Of a stretch of 64,000 nucleotides of DNA, positions 41,604 to 49,485 are shown piece after piece. Source of the stretch: Amycolatopsis roodepoortensis (GTDB taxonomy: Bacteria; Actinomycetota; Actinomycetes; Mycobacteriales; Pseudonocardiaceae); contig NZ_JADBEJ010000001.1 in assembly GCF_014873915.1 (NCBI RefSeq), positions 1,798,001 to 1,862,000 of the forward strand, in the 5' to 3' direction. Both the position numbers and the translations under genes were made by a program. Below the pieces are notes generated by a model, which was given only the letters and a program-made list of their open reading frames with translations, searched no databases and was not told the DNA's origin. The first letter of the stretch is position 1, and each line of letters starts with the position of its first letter.

Positions 41604-42245
41604 ATGACCACCACTGATTCCGCGTCCGGCGGCGAGACGTCGCCGGTGGTCTACATCGTCGACGACGACGAGGCCATCCGCCAATCCCTGGTGTTCCTGC
41701 TGGAGAGCGTCGGCATCCAGGCGCTCGTCTACCCGGACGGGCCGACGTTCCTGGAGGAGTTCGACCCCGACGAGCCGAGCGTGCTCATCATCGACGTCCG
41801 GATGCCCGGCCTGAGCGGGCTGCAACTGCAGGAGAAGCTCGTCGCGCGCGAATTCCCGGCCCCGGTGATCTTCTGTTCCGCGCACGGCGACATCCCGATG
41901 TCGGTGCGGGCGCTCCGGCTGGGCGCCGTGGACTTCCTCGAGAAGCCGTACGAGCCGCAGCGGATGCTGGAAGTCGTCCAGGCGCAGCTGGTGGTCGCGT
42001 CGGAACGGTTCTCCGCGGCGGCCTGCCGCAAAGCCGTCGCCGAGCGGATCGCGACCCTGACCCCGCGTGAGCGGGAGGTGCTGCGGCTGGTGATCGACGG
42101 CCTGCCCAGCCAGCTGATCGCGCGGCAGCTGGGCACGAGCGTGAAGACCGTCGACGTGCACCGGGCCCGGATCAAGGCCAAGACCGAGTCGGACAGCCTC
42201 GGCACCCTCGTGCGCGACGTCCTGCAGCACCAGGTCACCGTCTAG
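41604..42245 (+). CDS. FixJ/StyR-type response regulator, probable partner of the PAS kinase
   Basis: 213 aa. Receiver domain with D20-D22, phospho-acceptor D64 (LIIDVRMPGLSGLQL), VIFCSAHGDIPMSVRALRLGAVDFLEKPYEP (the FixJ-specific TxHGD-V-xAMKxGAxDFxEKP pattern), then a LuxR-type HTH (LTPREREVLRLVIDGLPSQLIARQLGTSVKTVDVHRARIKAK). ATG 41604 has GGAGGAG 6 nt upstream. It is separated from the amidase by repeat copy 5. The FixJ class fits the FixL-class kinase at 37968, and I infer that it binds RGGGAAATCCT. Confidence 0.92.
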   Translation: MTTTDSASGGETSPVVYIVDDDEAIRQSLVFLLESVGIQALVYPDGPTFLEEFDPDEPSVLIIDVRMPGLSGLQLQEKLVAREFPAPVIFCSAHGDIPMSVRALRLGAVDFLEKPYEPQRMLEVVQAQLVVASERFSAAACRKAVAERIATLTPREREVLRLVIDGLPSQLIARQLGTSVKTVDVHRARIKAKTESDSLGTLVRDVLQHQVTV

Positions 42246-42269
42246 GCGCAGCTGGCTCGTGACTGACTG

Positions 42270-42325
42270 GACGACACGCGTGATCCGGCTGACGACACGC
42301 GTGACTGGATGGACGACACGCGCAT
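42270..42325. repeat. Three GACGACACGCG direct repeats with a 21-bp period
   Basis: GACGACACGCG starts at 42270, 42291 and 42312, with a decayed fourth (AGACACGCGAG) at 42342. The first two also share the following TGA. The exact 21-bp period puts all copies on one DNA face, like an array of binding sites. The 336-bp gap 42246-42581 holds these, the 42367 palindrome and the 72-bp repeat; I see no gene in it. Confidence 0.7.
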
Positions 42326-42366
42326 CGGCAGTAGGTCGCCAAGACACGCGAGGCCCTTGCCCGCCG

Positions 42367-42427
42367 GAAGTACATGAAGGCCCCCTTCCTGTACCTAGGC
42401 GCAAGGATGGGGGCCTTCATGTACTTC
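42367..42427. terminator. 19-bp perfect inverted repeat
   Basis: GAAGTACATGAAGGCCCCC (42367-42385) pairs perfectly with 42409-42427 around a 23-nt loop that holds a CTTCCT/AAGGAT stub. Likely terminator for the FixJ-like regulator gene. It shares the GAAGGCC..GGCCTTC theme with the hairpins at 9976 and 42538. Confidence 0.7.
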
Positions 42428-42430
42428 GTG

Positions 42431-42502
42431 AGGTGTGAAGGTCGAGTTTCCTCGGCTGAGCCGAGGGAAGGGGGCCTTCACGCGCAGCCGCTGTGACTGT
42501 TG
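42431..42502. repeat. 72-bp dispersed repeat, copy 2
   Basis: Two mismatches to 9859-9930 over 72 bp, 32.6 kb away. Such similarity in non-coding DNA implies recent copying or conversion. Confidence 0.8.
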
Positions 42503-42537
42503 GTGCCTATGGGGCGAACGTGACGATTGTGGAGTCA

Positions 42538-42585
42538 GTGAAGGCCTCCTTGCGGGACCCAGAGTCCCCTCAAGGAGGCCTTCAC
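42538..42585. terminator. GTGAAGGCCTCCTTG hairpin at the end of the SnoaL-like gene
   Basis: GTGAAGGCCTCCTTG (42538-42552) and CAAGGAGGCCTTCAC (42571-42585) pair perfectly over 15 bp, with GGGAC/GTCCC extending the stem inside. The stop codon of the minus-strand SnoaL-like gene (42582-42584) lies in the right arm. Same family as 9976-10023. Confidence 0.75.
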
Positions 42586-43151
42586 GGACCGGGCACCGGG
42601 CCCGGCGCCATCAGCACCGACGACGCCGGGAAGTCCGACGCGAAACCCCCGGGCAGCGGGGCGATGAAGACGTTCTCGGTCCGCGTGCGGGTGATGAGCC
42701 AGCGGCCGTCCTGGCGCCGGAACGCGTTGTTGAGCCTGCTCGATCGCAGCAGGCCGGTGCCGTCGGCGTACAGCCACGGCTGGACGTGGATCCATTGCCC
42801 CTCGGCCCGGCCGCCGTCGACGTGGATCTGCTCGGACGTCAGGTAGTGGGCGTTGAGGACCAGCGCCGGATCCCGCTTCTCGCCCCAGAACCGCTCGAAA
42901 TGCGCCCGGATCCGGTCCTTGCCCACCGCGCGGCCGAACTGCCCGTCGTAGTACTCGCCGACGCCCTCCCACGCGGCGTCCTCCGTGTAGAGCTCGAGGA
43001 TCAGCTCGATGCGGTGGTCGTCGCCGGTGACGCCGTACTCCGGGCAGGGGGTGTCGCAAAGGAACATGTAGCGGGCCTGGATCCGGCGGATCTCGGCCTC
43101 GGCCTCCAGCACCTCGACGCGGTGACGCAGCTCGGCGAGTTCGTCGGTCAT
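42582..43151 (-). CDS. SnoaL-like (NTF2-fold) protein
   Basis: 189 aa. An N-terminal coiled helix (MTDELAELRHRVEVLEAEAEIRRIQARYMFLCD) precedes an NTF2-like cone: ILELYTEDAAWEGVGEYYDGQFGRAVGKDRIRAHFERFWG, GGRAEGQWIHVQPWLYADGTGLLRSSRLNNAFRRQDGRWLITRTRTENVFIAPL. Related to bile-acid dehydratase-like and SnoaL domains that catalyse small-molecule dehydration or cyclisation. ATG overlaps the upstream transporter stop (ATGA), so it shares an operon with it. A role in aromatic degradation is inferred from context. Confidence 0.85.
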   Translation of the reverse strand: MTDELAELRHRVEVLEAEAEIRRIQARYMFLCDTPCPEYGVTGDDHRIELILELYTEDAAWEGVGEYYDGQFGRAVGKDRIRAHFERFWGEKRDPALVLNAHYLTSEQIHVDGGRAEGQWIHVQPWLYADGTGLLRSSRLNNAFRRQDGRWLITRTRTENVFIAPLPGGFASDFPASSVLMAPGPVPGP

Positions 43152-44470
43152 CGGCGGGTCCTCACTGGTGCGGTTTCGGGAAGGGCCAGCAGGCAGACGA
43201 CGGTCAGCGCCATCCCGCCGGCGAGGTAGTAGCCGACCGACGTCGAGGAGCCGGTCCATTCGATGAGCCGGTTCGCCATCGACGGCGCGAGGCCACCACC
43301 GAGCACCGCGCCGAGCTGGTAGGCGAGTCCGGCGCCGGACTGCCGTTGTTCGGGCGTGAACAGCTCCGTCAGGTAGGTGATCAGCGGGCCGAACAGGAAG
43401 CCGGTGAGGGCGAAACCGACGGCGATGGCGAGCGCCCACGCGGTCAGCGTGCCGATCCGCGCGATCGGGAACAGCAGGAACATGTAAGCCAGTACCGCGA
43501 CGGCCGACGCGAGCATCACGGGTTTGCGGCCCAGTTTGTCGGAGAGCCGGGCGCCGATCACGACCGTGACCGCGTGGAGCGCGAGGCCGGGCAGGGTGCC
43601 CCACAGCACGTCCTGGATGTCGAGGCCGAGGCCCTTCGGCGCGGGACCGGCGGCATAGGAGAGCATGAACCCGGCCAGGACGAACATGACGCCGTTGAGC
43701 CCGGTGTTCGCGCCCGCGGCGAGCAGCAGTTTGCCCCAGTTGTCCCGGATGACGTTCCAGATCGGCAGCTTGACGATCTTCTTGTCCAGTTTGCTGGCCG
43801 CGAGCTCGTGGAACACGGGCGATTCCTCGAGGGCACGCCGCGCCCAGACACCGATGGCCAGGACGACCGCGCCCGCGATGAACGGGATCCGCCAGCCCCA
43901 GCTGGTGATCACCCCCGGCGGCAAGTAGAAGATCAGCACGAAGGCCAGGTTCGCCAGCAGCGCCCCCACCGGCGAACCCAAGGCGACGAACGCGCCGAAC
44001 GCCGCCCGCCGTGACGGCGGCGCGTGCTCCACGGCGAGCACCGAAGCGCCGCCCAGTTCCCCGCCTCGGGAGAACCCGTGCACCAGGCGCAACAGGACGA
44101 GCAGCAACGGCGCGGCCACCCCCATCGTGGCGTAGCCGGGCAGCAGTCCCATCAGGACGGTGGCCGCGCCCATGAGGTAGAAGGTGATGAGCATGGCGCG
44201 GCGGCGGCCGTAGCGGTCGCCCACCCAGCCCATCACGATCGCGCCCAGCGGCGCGACGACGTAGCCGATCGTGTAGGTCGCCAGGCTCATGAACGAGGCG
44301 AACCAGGGATCGGTGTCGCCGGAGAAGAACACCTTCGGGAAGACCAGCGCGGAGGCGACCGTGTAGATCGAGAAGTCGAAGAACTCCAGCGAGGTTCCGG
44401 CGCCCGCGCCGATCGCGAGCCTGCGGGTCTGGGCGGAGGTGGTCTTGGATGGAGCGGTGGATGCTGTCAT
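43148..44470 (-). CDS. MFS transporter, metabolite:H+ symporter (MHS/ShiA-ProP) family
   Basis: 440 aa, 12 TM. GAGAGTSLEFFDFSIYTVASALVFPKVFF is the MHS TM1 signature; VAPLGAIVMGWVGDRYGRRRAMLITFYLMG and RLVHGFSRGGELGGASVLAVEHAPPSRRAAFGAF follow. The family imports organic acids such as shikimate, citrate and aromatic acids. AAGGAAGAG precedes ATG 44470. Coupled to the SnoaL-like gene. Box 3, oriented toward this gene, lies about 66 bp before a predicted start point near 44527. Import of indole-3-acetate or a conjugate is a reasonable hypothesis. Confidence 0.9.
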   Translation of the reverse strand: MTASTAPSKTTSAQTRRLAIGAGAGTSLEFFDFSIYTVASALVFPKVFFSGDTDPWFASFMSLATYTIGYVVAPLGAIVMGWVGDRYGRRRAMLITFYLMGAATVLMGLLPGYATMGVAAPLLLVLLRLVHGFSRGGELGGASVLAVEHAPPSRRAAFGAFVALGSPVGALLANLAFVLIFYLPPGVITSWGWRIPFIAGAVVLAIGVWARRALEESPVFHELAASKLDKKIVKLPIWNVIRDNWGKLLLAAGANTGLNGVMFVLAGFMLSYAAGPAPKGLGLDIQDVLWGTLPGLALHAVTVVIGARLSDKLGRKPVMLASAVAVLAYMFLLFPIARIGTLTAWALAIAVGFALTGFLFGPLITYLTELFTPEQRQSGAGLAYQLGAVLGGGLAPSMANRLIEWTGSSTSVGYYLAGGMALTVVCLLALPETAPVRTRR

Positions 44471-44583
44471 GCGCTCTTCCTTGAACGGTGACGGGACGGT
44501 CGACGTTGCGCCCCTCCCGGCAACGTTCGTCCCAACGTAGGAAGCTCCGCGTGCCCCGCCTATTGGAGGAACCCGCTGCCGGA

Positions 44584-44602
44584 CTGAAGGATTTCCCTAC
44601 CG
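44584..44602 (-). promoter_or_regulatory. RGGGAAATCCT box 3, facing the MHS transporter
   Basis: On the minus strand the sequence is CGGTAGGGAAATCCTTCAG, containing the full box. It lies in the 159-bp divergent region between the transporter and the second amidase. A minus-strand TACGTT (44539-44534) is a fitting -10, giving a start point near 44527, 66 bp from the box centre. Confidence 0.55.
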
Positions 44603-44629
44603 AGTCCCCGACCAAGAGGAGGTCCGCGC

Positions 44630-46036
44630 GTGAGCGCGATCAACGATCTGCCCGCCACCACCCAGGCCCGGATGCTCGCCTCCGGCGAGTTGTCGGCGAG
44701 GGAACTGCTCGACGCCACCCTCGACCGCGTGGCCGAGCTGAACCCGACGCTGAACGCCGTGGTCAGCATCGACGAGGAGAGCGCGCGGGCCGCAGCCGCG
44801 GCGGCCGACGAAGCGCACGCGGCCGGGCGGTCGCTCGGGCCCCTGCACGGGCTCCCGCTCGCGGTGAAGGATCTCCACGCGACCGCCGGGATGCGTACCA
44901 CCTTCGGCTCGCCCGCGTTCGAGGACAACGTGCCCGACGCGGACGAGCTCGTCGTCGCCAGGATGCGGGCGGCGGGGGCGATCGTCTTCGGCAAGACGAA
45001 CGTTCCCGAGTTCGGCGCGGGCTCGCACACCTTCAACCCGGTGTTCGGCCTGACCCGCAATCCTTACGCGCCGGACCGTTCCGCGGGCGGTTCGAGCGGA
45101 GGCGCCGCCGCCGCGCTCGCGGCTGGGCTGACGTCGCTGGCCGACGGCAGCGACATGGGCGGATCGCTGCGGAATCCGGCCTCGTTCTGCAACGTCGTCG
45201 GCCACCGCCCGAGTCCGGGGCGAGTTCCGGCGTGGCCGTCGAAAGACGCTTGGTTCACCCTCGGCGTCCAAGGCCCGATGGGGCGCACCGTGACCGACAC
45301 GGCCCTGCTGCTGTCCGTCCAGGCGGGACCGGACGAACGCGCGCCGCTGTCGTTGCCCGAACCCGGTTCCGTGTTCGCCACCGGACTGCCGACGCGGCTG
45401 GACGGCCTGCGGATCGCGGTCTCACCCGACCTCGATGGCCGGGTGCCCGTCGACGCGGAGGTCGCGGCGATCGTGGAAGCCCAGGTGGACGTCCTGCGCG
45501 GCCTCGGTGCCGAAGTCGTCTCCGGCTGCCCCGACCTGACCGGTGCCGAGGAGGTCTTCCAGACCTTCCGGGCTCTGTACTACGCGCAAGGGGTCGGTGA
45601 CCTCATCGACGCCGAACCGGGCAAAGTCAAGCAGGCCATCCACTGGAATGTCGCGAAAGGACGCGCGCTCACCGGGGCCGACGTCGCCACGGCCAACCGG
45701 CTGCGCACCGAACTCTTCCACCGTGTCCGCGCCTATTTCTCCACTGTGGACGCCGTCGTTCTTCCCGCCAGCCAGGCGCTTCCGTTCGACGCGGGACTGG
45801 AGTACCCGAAATCGGTGGGCGGGTCCGAAGTGGAGGACTACCTGCACTGGATGCGGGCGGCCTACCTGATCTCCGCCACGGAATGCCCGGCGACCGCCGT
45901 CCCGGCGGGCTTCACCGGCGAAGGGCTGCCGGTCGGGGTCCAGGTGGTCACGGCACACCGCGCCGACCTGCGCGCTCTCGGAATCGCGCACGCGCTGGAG
46001 AAGGCCGGTGGTCACACCGCCCGCAGACCGGGGTGA
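44630..46036 (+). CDS. Amidase signature enzyme, second copy
   Basis: 468 aa. Triad K80 (LPLAVKDLHATAG), cis-Ser in SAGGSSGGAAAALAAG (155-156), nucleophile S179 in GSDMGGSLRNPA. FTLGVQGPMGRTVTDTALL and FDAYDVVL-like FSTVDAVVLPASQALPF are family landmarks. Longer than the IacH-like amidase and only distantly similar. Indole-3-acetamide hydrolases belong to this family, so release of IAA from an amide would fit, but the substrate is not readable. GAGGAGG precedes GTG 44630. Divergent from the MHS transporter. Confidence 0.92.
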   Translation: MSAINDLPATTQARMLASGELSARELLDATLDRVAELNPTLNAVVSIDEESARAAAAAADEAHAAGRSLGPLHGLPLAVKDLHATAGMRTTFGSPAFEDNVPDADELVVARMRAAGAIVFGKTNVPEFGAGSHTFNPVFGLTRNPYAPDRSAGGSSGGAAAALAAGLTSLADGSDMGGSLRNPASFCNVVGHRPSPGRVPAWPSKDAWFTLGVQGPMGRTVTDTALLLSVQAGPDERAPLSLPEPGSVFATGLPTRLDGLRIAVSPDLDGRVPVDAEVAAIVEAQVDVLRGLGAEVVSGCPDLTGAEEVFQTFRALYYAQGVGDLIDAEPGKVKQAIHWNVAKGRALTGADVATANRLRTELFHRVRAYFSTVDAVVLPASQALPFDAGLEYPKSVGGSEVEDYLHWMRAAYLISATECPATAVPAGFTGEGLPVGVQVVTAHRADLRALGIAHALEKAGGHTARRPG

Positions 46037-46151
46037 CCGGCGTCATGGTGGTGCCAGCGCTACCACGAGTCTTCCCTCACGCGGGATCGATCCGGACCCT
46101 CGCCGGCCGTAGGTTTCCTCGAGAGAGATCACCACCGGTTAAGGGGAAATG

Positions 46152-46892
46152 ATGAATTCAGGGGGCACACGCGCCTTGACGCTGGAATCCGTGAGCAAGG
46201 TCTACGGATCCGGCGACGGCGCGGTCACGGCCTTGAACGGGGTGACCGTCGAGGTGCGCAAGGGCTCGTTCACCGCGGTGATGGGACCGTCGGGATCGGG
46301 CAAGAGCACCTTCCTGCACTGTGCGGCGGGGCTGGACAAGCCGAGCTCCGGCCGGGTGCTGCTGGGGGACACGGAACTGAACAGGCTGCGCGAGAAAGCG
46401 CTCACCGAGCTGCGGCGGACTCGGATCGGGTTCATCTTCCAGGCCTACAACCTGTTGCCGTCGTTGAACGTGCTGCAGAACATCACGCTGCCGACGCGGC
46501 TGGCCGGGAAGAAGCCGGATCCGCAGTGGTTGCGCGAGATCGTCGAGGGAGTGGGGATCGCGAAGCGGCTCGAACACCGCCCGTCGGAGCTCTCCGGCGG
46601 CCAGCAGCAGCGGGTCGCGATCGCCCGCGCGCTGATCACCCGGCCCGAGGTCGTCCTCGCCGACGAACCGACCGGGGCGCTGGACACGCGCACCGCGCGC
46701 CAGGTCCTCGACCTGCTCCGCTCCATTGTGGACGGTATGGGCCAGACCGTGCTGATGGTCACCCACGATCCGGTCGCGGCGTCGGCCGCGCACGGCGTGC
46801 TGTTCCTCGCCGACGGCAAGCTGGCGGGCCATCTTCCGCAGCCGACTCCGGAGCGGGTCGCCGAGCGTATGACGCACCTCGGGGAGTGGTGA
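46152..46892 (+). CDS. ABC transporter ATPase, MacB/LolD type
   Basis: 246 aa. Walker A GPSGSGKST, Q-loop FQAYNLLPSLNVLQN, signature LSGGQQQRVAIARAL, Walker B VVLADEPTGALD, H-loop VTHD. The FQAYNLLP and EPTGALD forms are those of the MacB/LolD/FtsE class that works with FtsX-like permeases. ATG 46152 is 5 nt after AAGGGG; ATG 46149 is also possible. The permease gene starts 4 bp after the stop. Confidence 0.95.
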   Translation: MNSGGTRALTLESVSKVYGSGDGAVTALNGVTVEVRKGSFTAVMGPSGSGKSTFLHCAAGLDKPSSGRVLLGDTELNRLREKALTELRRTRIGFIFQAYNLLPSLNVLQNITLPTRLAGKKPDPQWLREIVEGVGIAKRLEHRPSELSGGQQQRVAIARALITRPEVVLADEPTGALDTRTARQVLDLLRSIVDGMGQTVLMVTHDPVAASAAHGVLFLADGKLAGHLPQPTPERVAERMTHLGEW

Positions 46893-46896
46893 CGTC

Positions 46897-49467
46897 ATGT
46901 GGGATTTGGCTTGGCAGACGACGAAGACCCGCCTGAGTGGTTTCGTCGGCGCGTTCGTCGCGATCCTCTGCGGGACGGCGCTGGTCGCCGGTTGCGGCAT
47001 CCTGATGGAGTCCGGTCTGCGCGCGGGTGTCCCGACGCAGCGGTACACGGACGCGGCGGTCGTCGTCGGCGGTCAGCAGACGGTCGACCCGCCGGGCGCC
47101 GGTCCGCTCGAGACCCAGCAGGTCGCCGAGCAGGCTTCGGTGCCGGTGAGCCTCACCGGCGTGATCTCCGCGGTGCCGGGGGTCCGCGACGTGGTGGCGG
47201 AGCAGAGCTTCCCGGCGACCGTGGTGACGGCCGACGGCCGGACGCTGACCGGGCCCGAAGGCGGTCAGTCGCTGGGGCACAACTGGGACGCCGCGGCCTT
47301 GGCGCCGTTCTCGCTGCGTGACGGCCGGGCACCCGCGGGCGCCGACGAGGTCGTTCTGGACGCGGACCTGGCGTCGCGGAGCGGGGTGTCGACCGGCCAG
47401 CGGGTGAAGATCGCCGTCCGCTCGGCGCCGGTGGAGTTCCTGGTTTCCGGTATCGCCGCGCCGAAGTCGGGTGACGGACTCGCCCGGCAATCCGCGGTGT
47501 TCTTCTCGCCGGAGAAGGCCGCCGAACTCGCCGGGACACCAGGGCAGGCGCACGCGATCGGTGTACTGGCGGACCCTGGTGTCACACCGGGCGACCTCGC
47601 CGACCGGATCCGCGCCGCGGTCGGCACCGACAAGGTGACGGTGACGACCGGGGTCGAGCGCAGCACGGTCGAGTTCCTCGACGTCAGCCAGACCCGGATG
47701 CTGCTGATGGCGCTCGCGGGCTCTTTCGGCGGTTTCGCTCTCCTCATCGCGGTGTTCGTCGTGGCCAGCACGCTGGCGCTGGTCATCAACCAGCGGCGCC
47801 GGGAGTTCGCGCTGCTGCGGGCGATCGCGGCGACCCCGCAGCAGATTCGCAAGCTCATCGGCGCCGAGACGATGATCGTCGCGGTGGTCGCCGGGGTACT
47901 GGGCAGCGGTCTCGGTGTGGCCGTGGGATTCGGGCTGAGGAACGCGTTCGGGGCCATCGGCGTGATCCCGCCCGACTTCGAACTGGCGATCAGCCCGATC
48001 CCGCTCGTCGCCGCGCTGGCGCTCGGCCTCGGCACGGCGCGCCTTGCCGCCTGGTCGGCTTCGCGGCGCCCGTCGTCGATCCGTCCGGTGGAGGCGCTCG
48101 GGGAGGCCGCGGTGGAGCGGCGCGAACTCGGGCGCGTGCGCGTCCTCATCGGCTGCGCGCTGGTGGTGGCCGGCCTCGCCGGATCGATGGTCCCGATCTT
48201 CGTCCGCGGCGACGCGGGTCTCGCGGCTTCGGGTAGTTCGTCGCTGATCATCGTGATCGGGCTCGCCGTGGTCAGCCCGAAGGTGGTCGCCGTAATGACG
48301 CGGCTGATCGCGCCGGTGCTCAACCGGACGTCGCGGATCAGCGGCTACCTGGCCGCGGCGAACAACCAGGCCAATTCGCGTCGTCTCGCCGCCGCGGTGA
48401 CGCCGGTGATGCTGGCGGTCTCGTTCGCGCTGACGATGTTCTACAGCCAGACCTCCGCGGCCGCCGCGCGCCAGGAGGAGACCGTCGAGTCGACCACCGC
48501 GGATCACGTGCTCGCCAGTGCCACGGGCGGGCTCTCGCCGGAGGTCGCCGAGGCGGCGCGGCGGATCCCCGGCGTCGCGGCCGCGACCCCGGTCGTCCGC
48601 ACCGAGGTGATCAACACGGTGCGGGAACAGGACAGCCTGCGCGTCGAGCGGTACGCGGCGCAAGGACTGGACGGCGCGCAGATCCGCGGGAACCTCGAAC
48701 TGGGCGTCGTGTCGGGCAAGATCACCGACCTGACCGGGAACACCGTCGCGATGAGCGAATCGGAAGCAGGCTGGTACGAGAAGAAGATCGGTGACGAGGT
48801 CGAGTTCTACTTCGGTGACGGCGCTCCGGCCAAACTGCGGCTGGTCGCCACCTACACCCGCGACCAGGCTTTCGGCCGCTACGTGCTGCCCGCGGATCTC
48901 GCCAGGGCACACACCGGGGACCGGATGGACGACGCGGTGCTGGTGCGGCAGCAGCCCGACGCGGACGCCGCCACCGTCACCGCCGCGCTGAACGACCTCG
49001 CGACCCGCTACCCGGGACTGGCCGTGACACCGGGATCGGCGGTGGCCGCTCCCGTGGGCGGGCAGCAGCAGGCCCAGTTCTACGTGAACCTGGTCGCGGT
49101 CGGCGTGATCCTCGGCTACGTCGTGATCTCCGTGGCGAACACGCTGGTGATGAGCACGGCGCAGCGCTCCCGGGAGTTCGCGCTCCTGCGCCTGGTCGGC
49201 ACGTCGAAACGCCAGGTGGTGCGGATGATGCGCTTCGAAGCGCTGGCGACGGCCGGCATCGCGGCCCTGCTGGGGACCGTGGTGGCGGGGGTTCCGCTGG
49301 TACTGCTGAACCTCGGCCTGCGCGGCACGCCGCTCCCGTCCGGCACGATCACCGTCTTCGGCGGTGTCATCGCCGGGGCGATCCTGCTCGGCGTCCTGTC
49401 GCTCGGCCTCGCCACCCGCGTGGCCTTGCGGTCGAAGCCGATCGAGGCGATCGGTCTCCGCGAGTAG
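46897..49467 (+). CDS. ABC transporter permease, double FtsX-like (MacB-type)
   Basis: 856 aa. Two FtsX modules: TM near 20, three TM at about 265-410, a central TM pair (about 430-500), a second extracytoplasmic domain, then three TM at about 735-845. Landmarks are LVINQRRREFALLRAIAATPQQIRKLIGAETM and STAQRSREFALLRLVGTSKRQVVRMMRFEAL, the cytoplasmic coupling helices. It partners the preceding ATPase as an exporter or mechanotransmission complex for peptides, antibiotics or lipids. Substrate unknown; no adjacent TCS or peptide gene. Confidence 0.93.
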   Translation: MWDLAWQTTKTRLSGFVGAFVAILCGTALVAGCGILMESGLRAGVPTQRYTDAAVVVGGQQTVDPPGAGPLETQQVAEQASVPVSLTGVISAVPGVRDVVAEQSFPATVVTADGRTLTGPEGGQSLGHNWDAAALAPFSLRDGRAPAGADEVVLDADLASRSGVSTGQRVKIAVRSAPVEFLVSGIAAPKSGDGLARQSAVFFSPEKAAELAGTPGQAHAIGVLADPGVTPGDLADRIRAAVGTDKVTVTTGVERSTVEFLDVSQTRMLLMALAGSFGGFALLIAVFVVASTLALVINQRRREFALLRAIAATPQQIRKLIGAETMIVAVVAGVLGSGLGVAVGFGLRNAFGAIGVIPPDFELAISPIPLVAALALGLGTARLAAWSASRRPSSIRPVEALGEAAVERRELGRVRVLIGCALVVAGLAGSMVPIFVRGDAGLAASGSSSLIIVIGLAVVSPKVVAVMTRLIAPVLNRTSRISGYLAAANNQANSRRLAAAVTPVMLAVSFALTMFYSQTSAAAARQEETVESTTADHVLASATGGLSPEVAEAARRIPGVAAATPVVRTEVINTVREQDSLRVERYAAQGLDGAQIRGNLELGVVSGKITDLTGNTVAMSESEAGWYEKKIGDEVEFYFGDGAPAKLRLVATYTRDQAFGRYVLPADLARAHTGDRMDDAVLVRQQPDADAATVTAALNDLATRYPGLAVTPGSAVAAPVGGQQQAQFYVNLVAVGVILGYVVISVANTLVMSTAQRSREFALLRLVGTSKRQVVRMMRFEALATAGIAALLGTVVAGVPLVLLNLGLRGTPLPSGTITVFGGVIAGAILLGVLSLGLATRVALRSKPIEAIGLRE

Positions 49468-49485
49468 CGCGCCCCCGTCGTCCGG

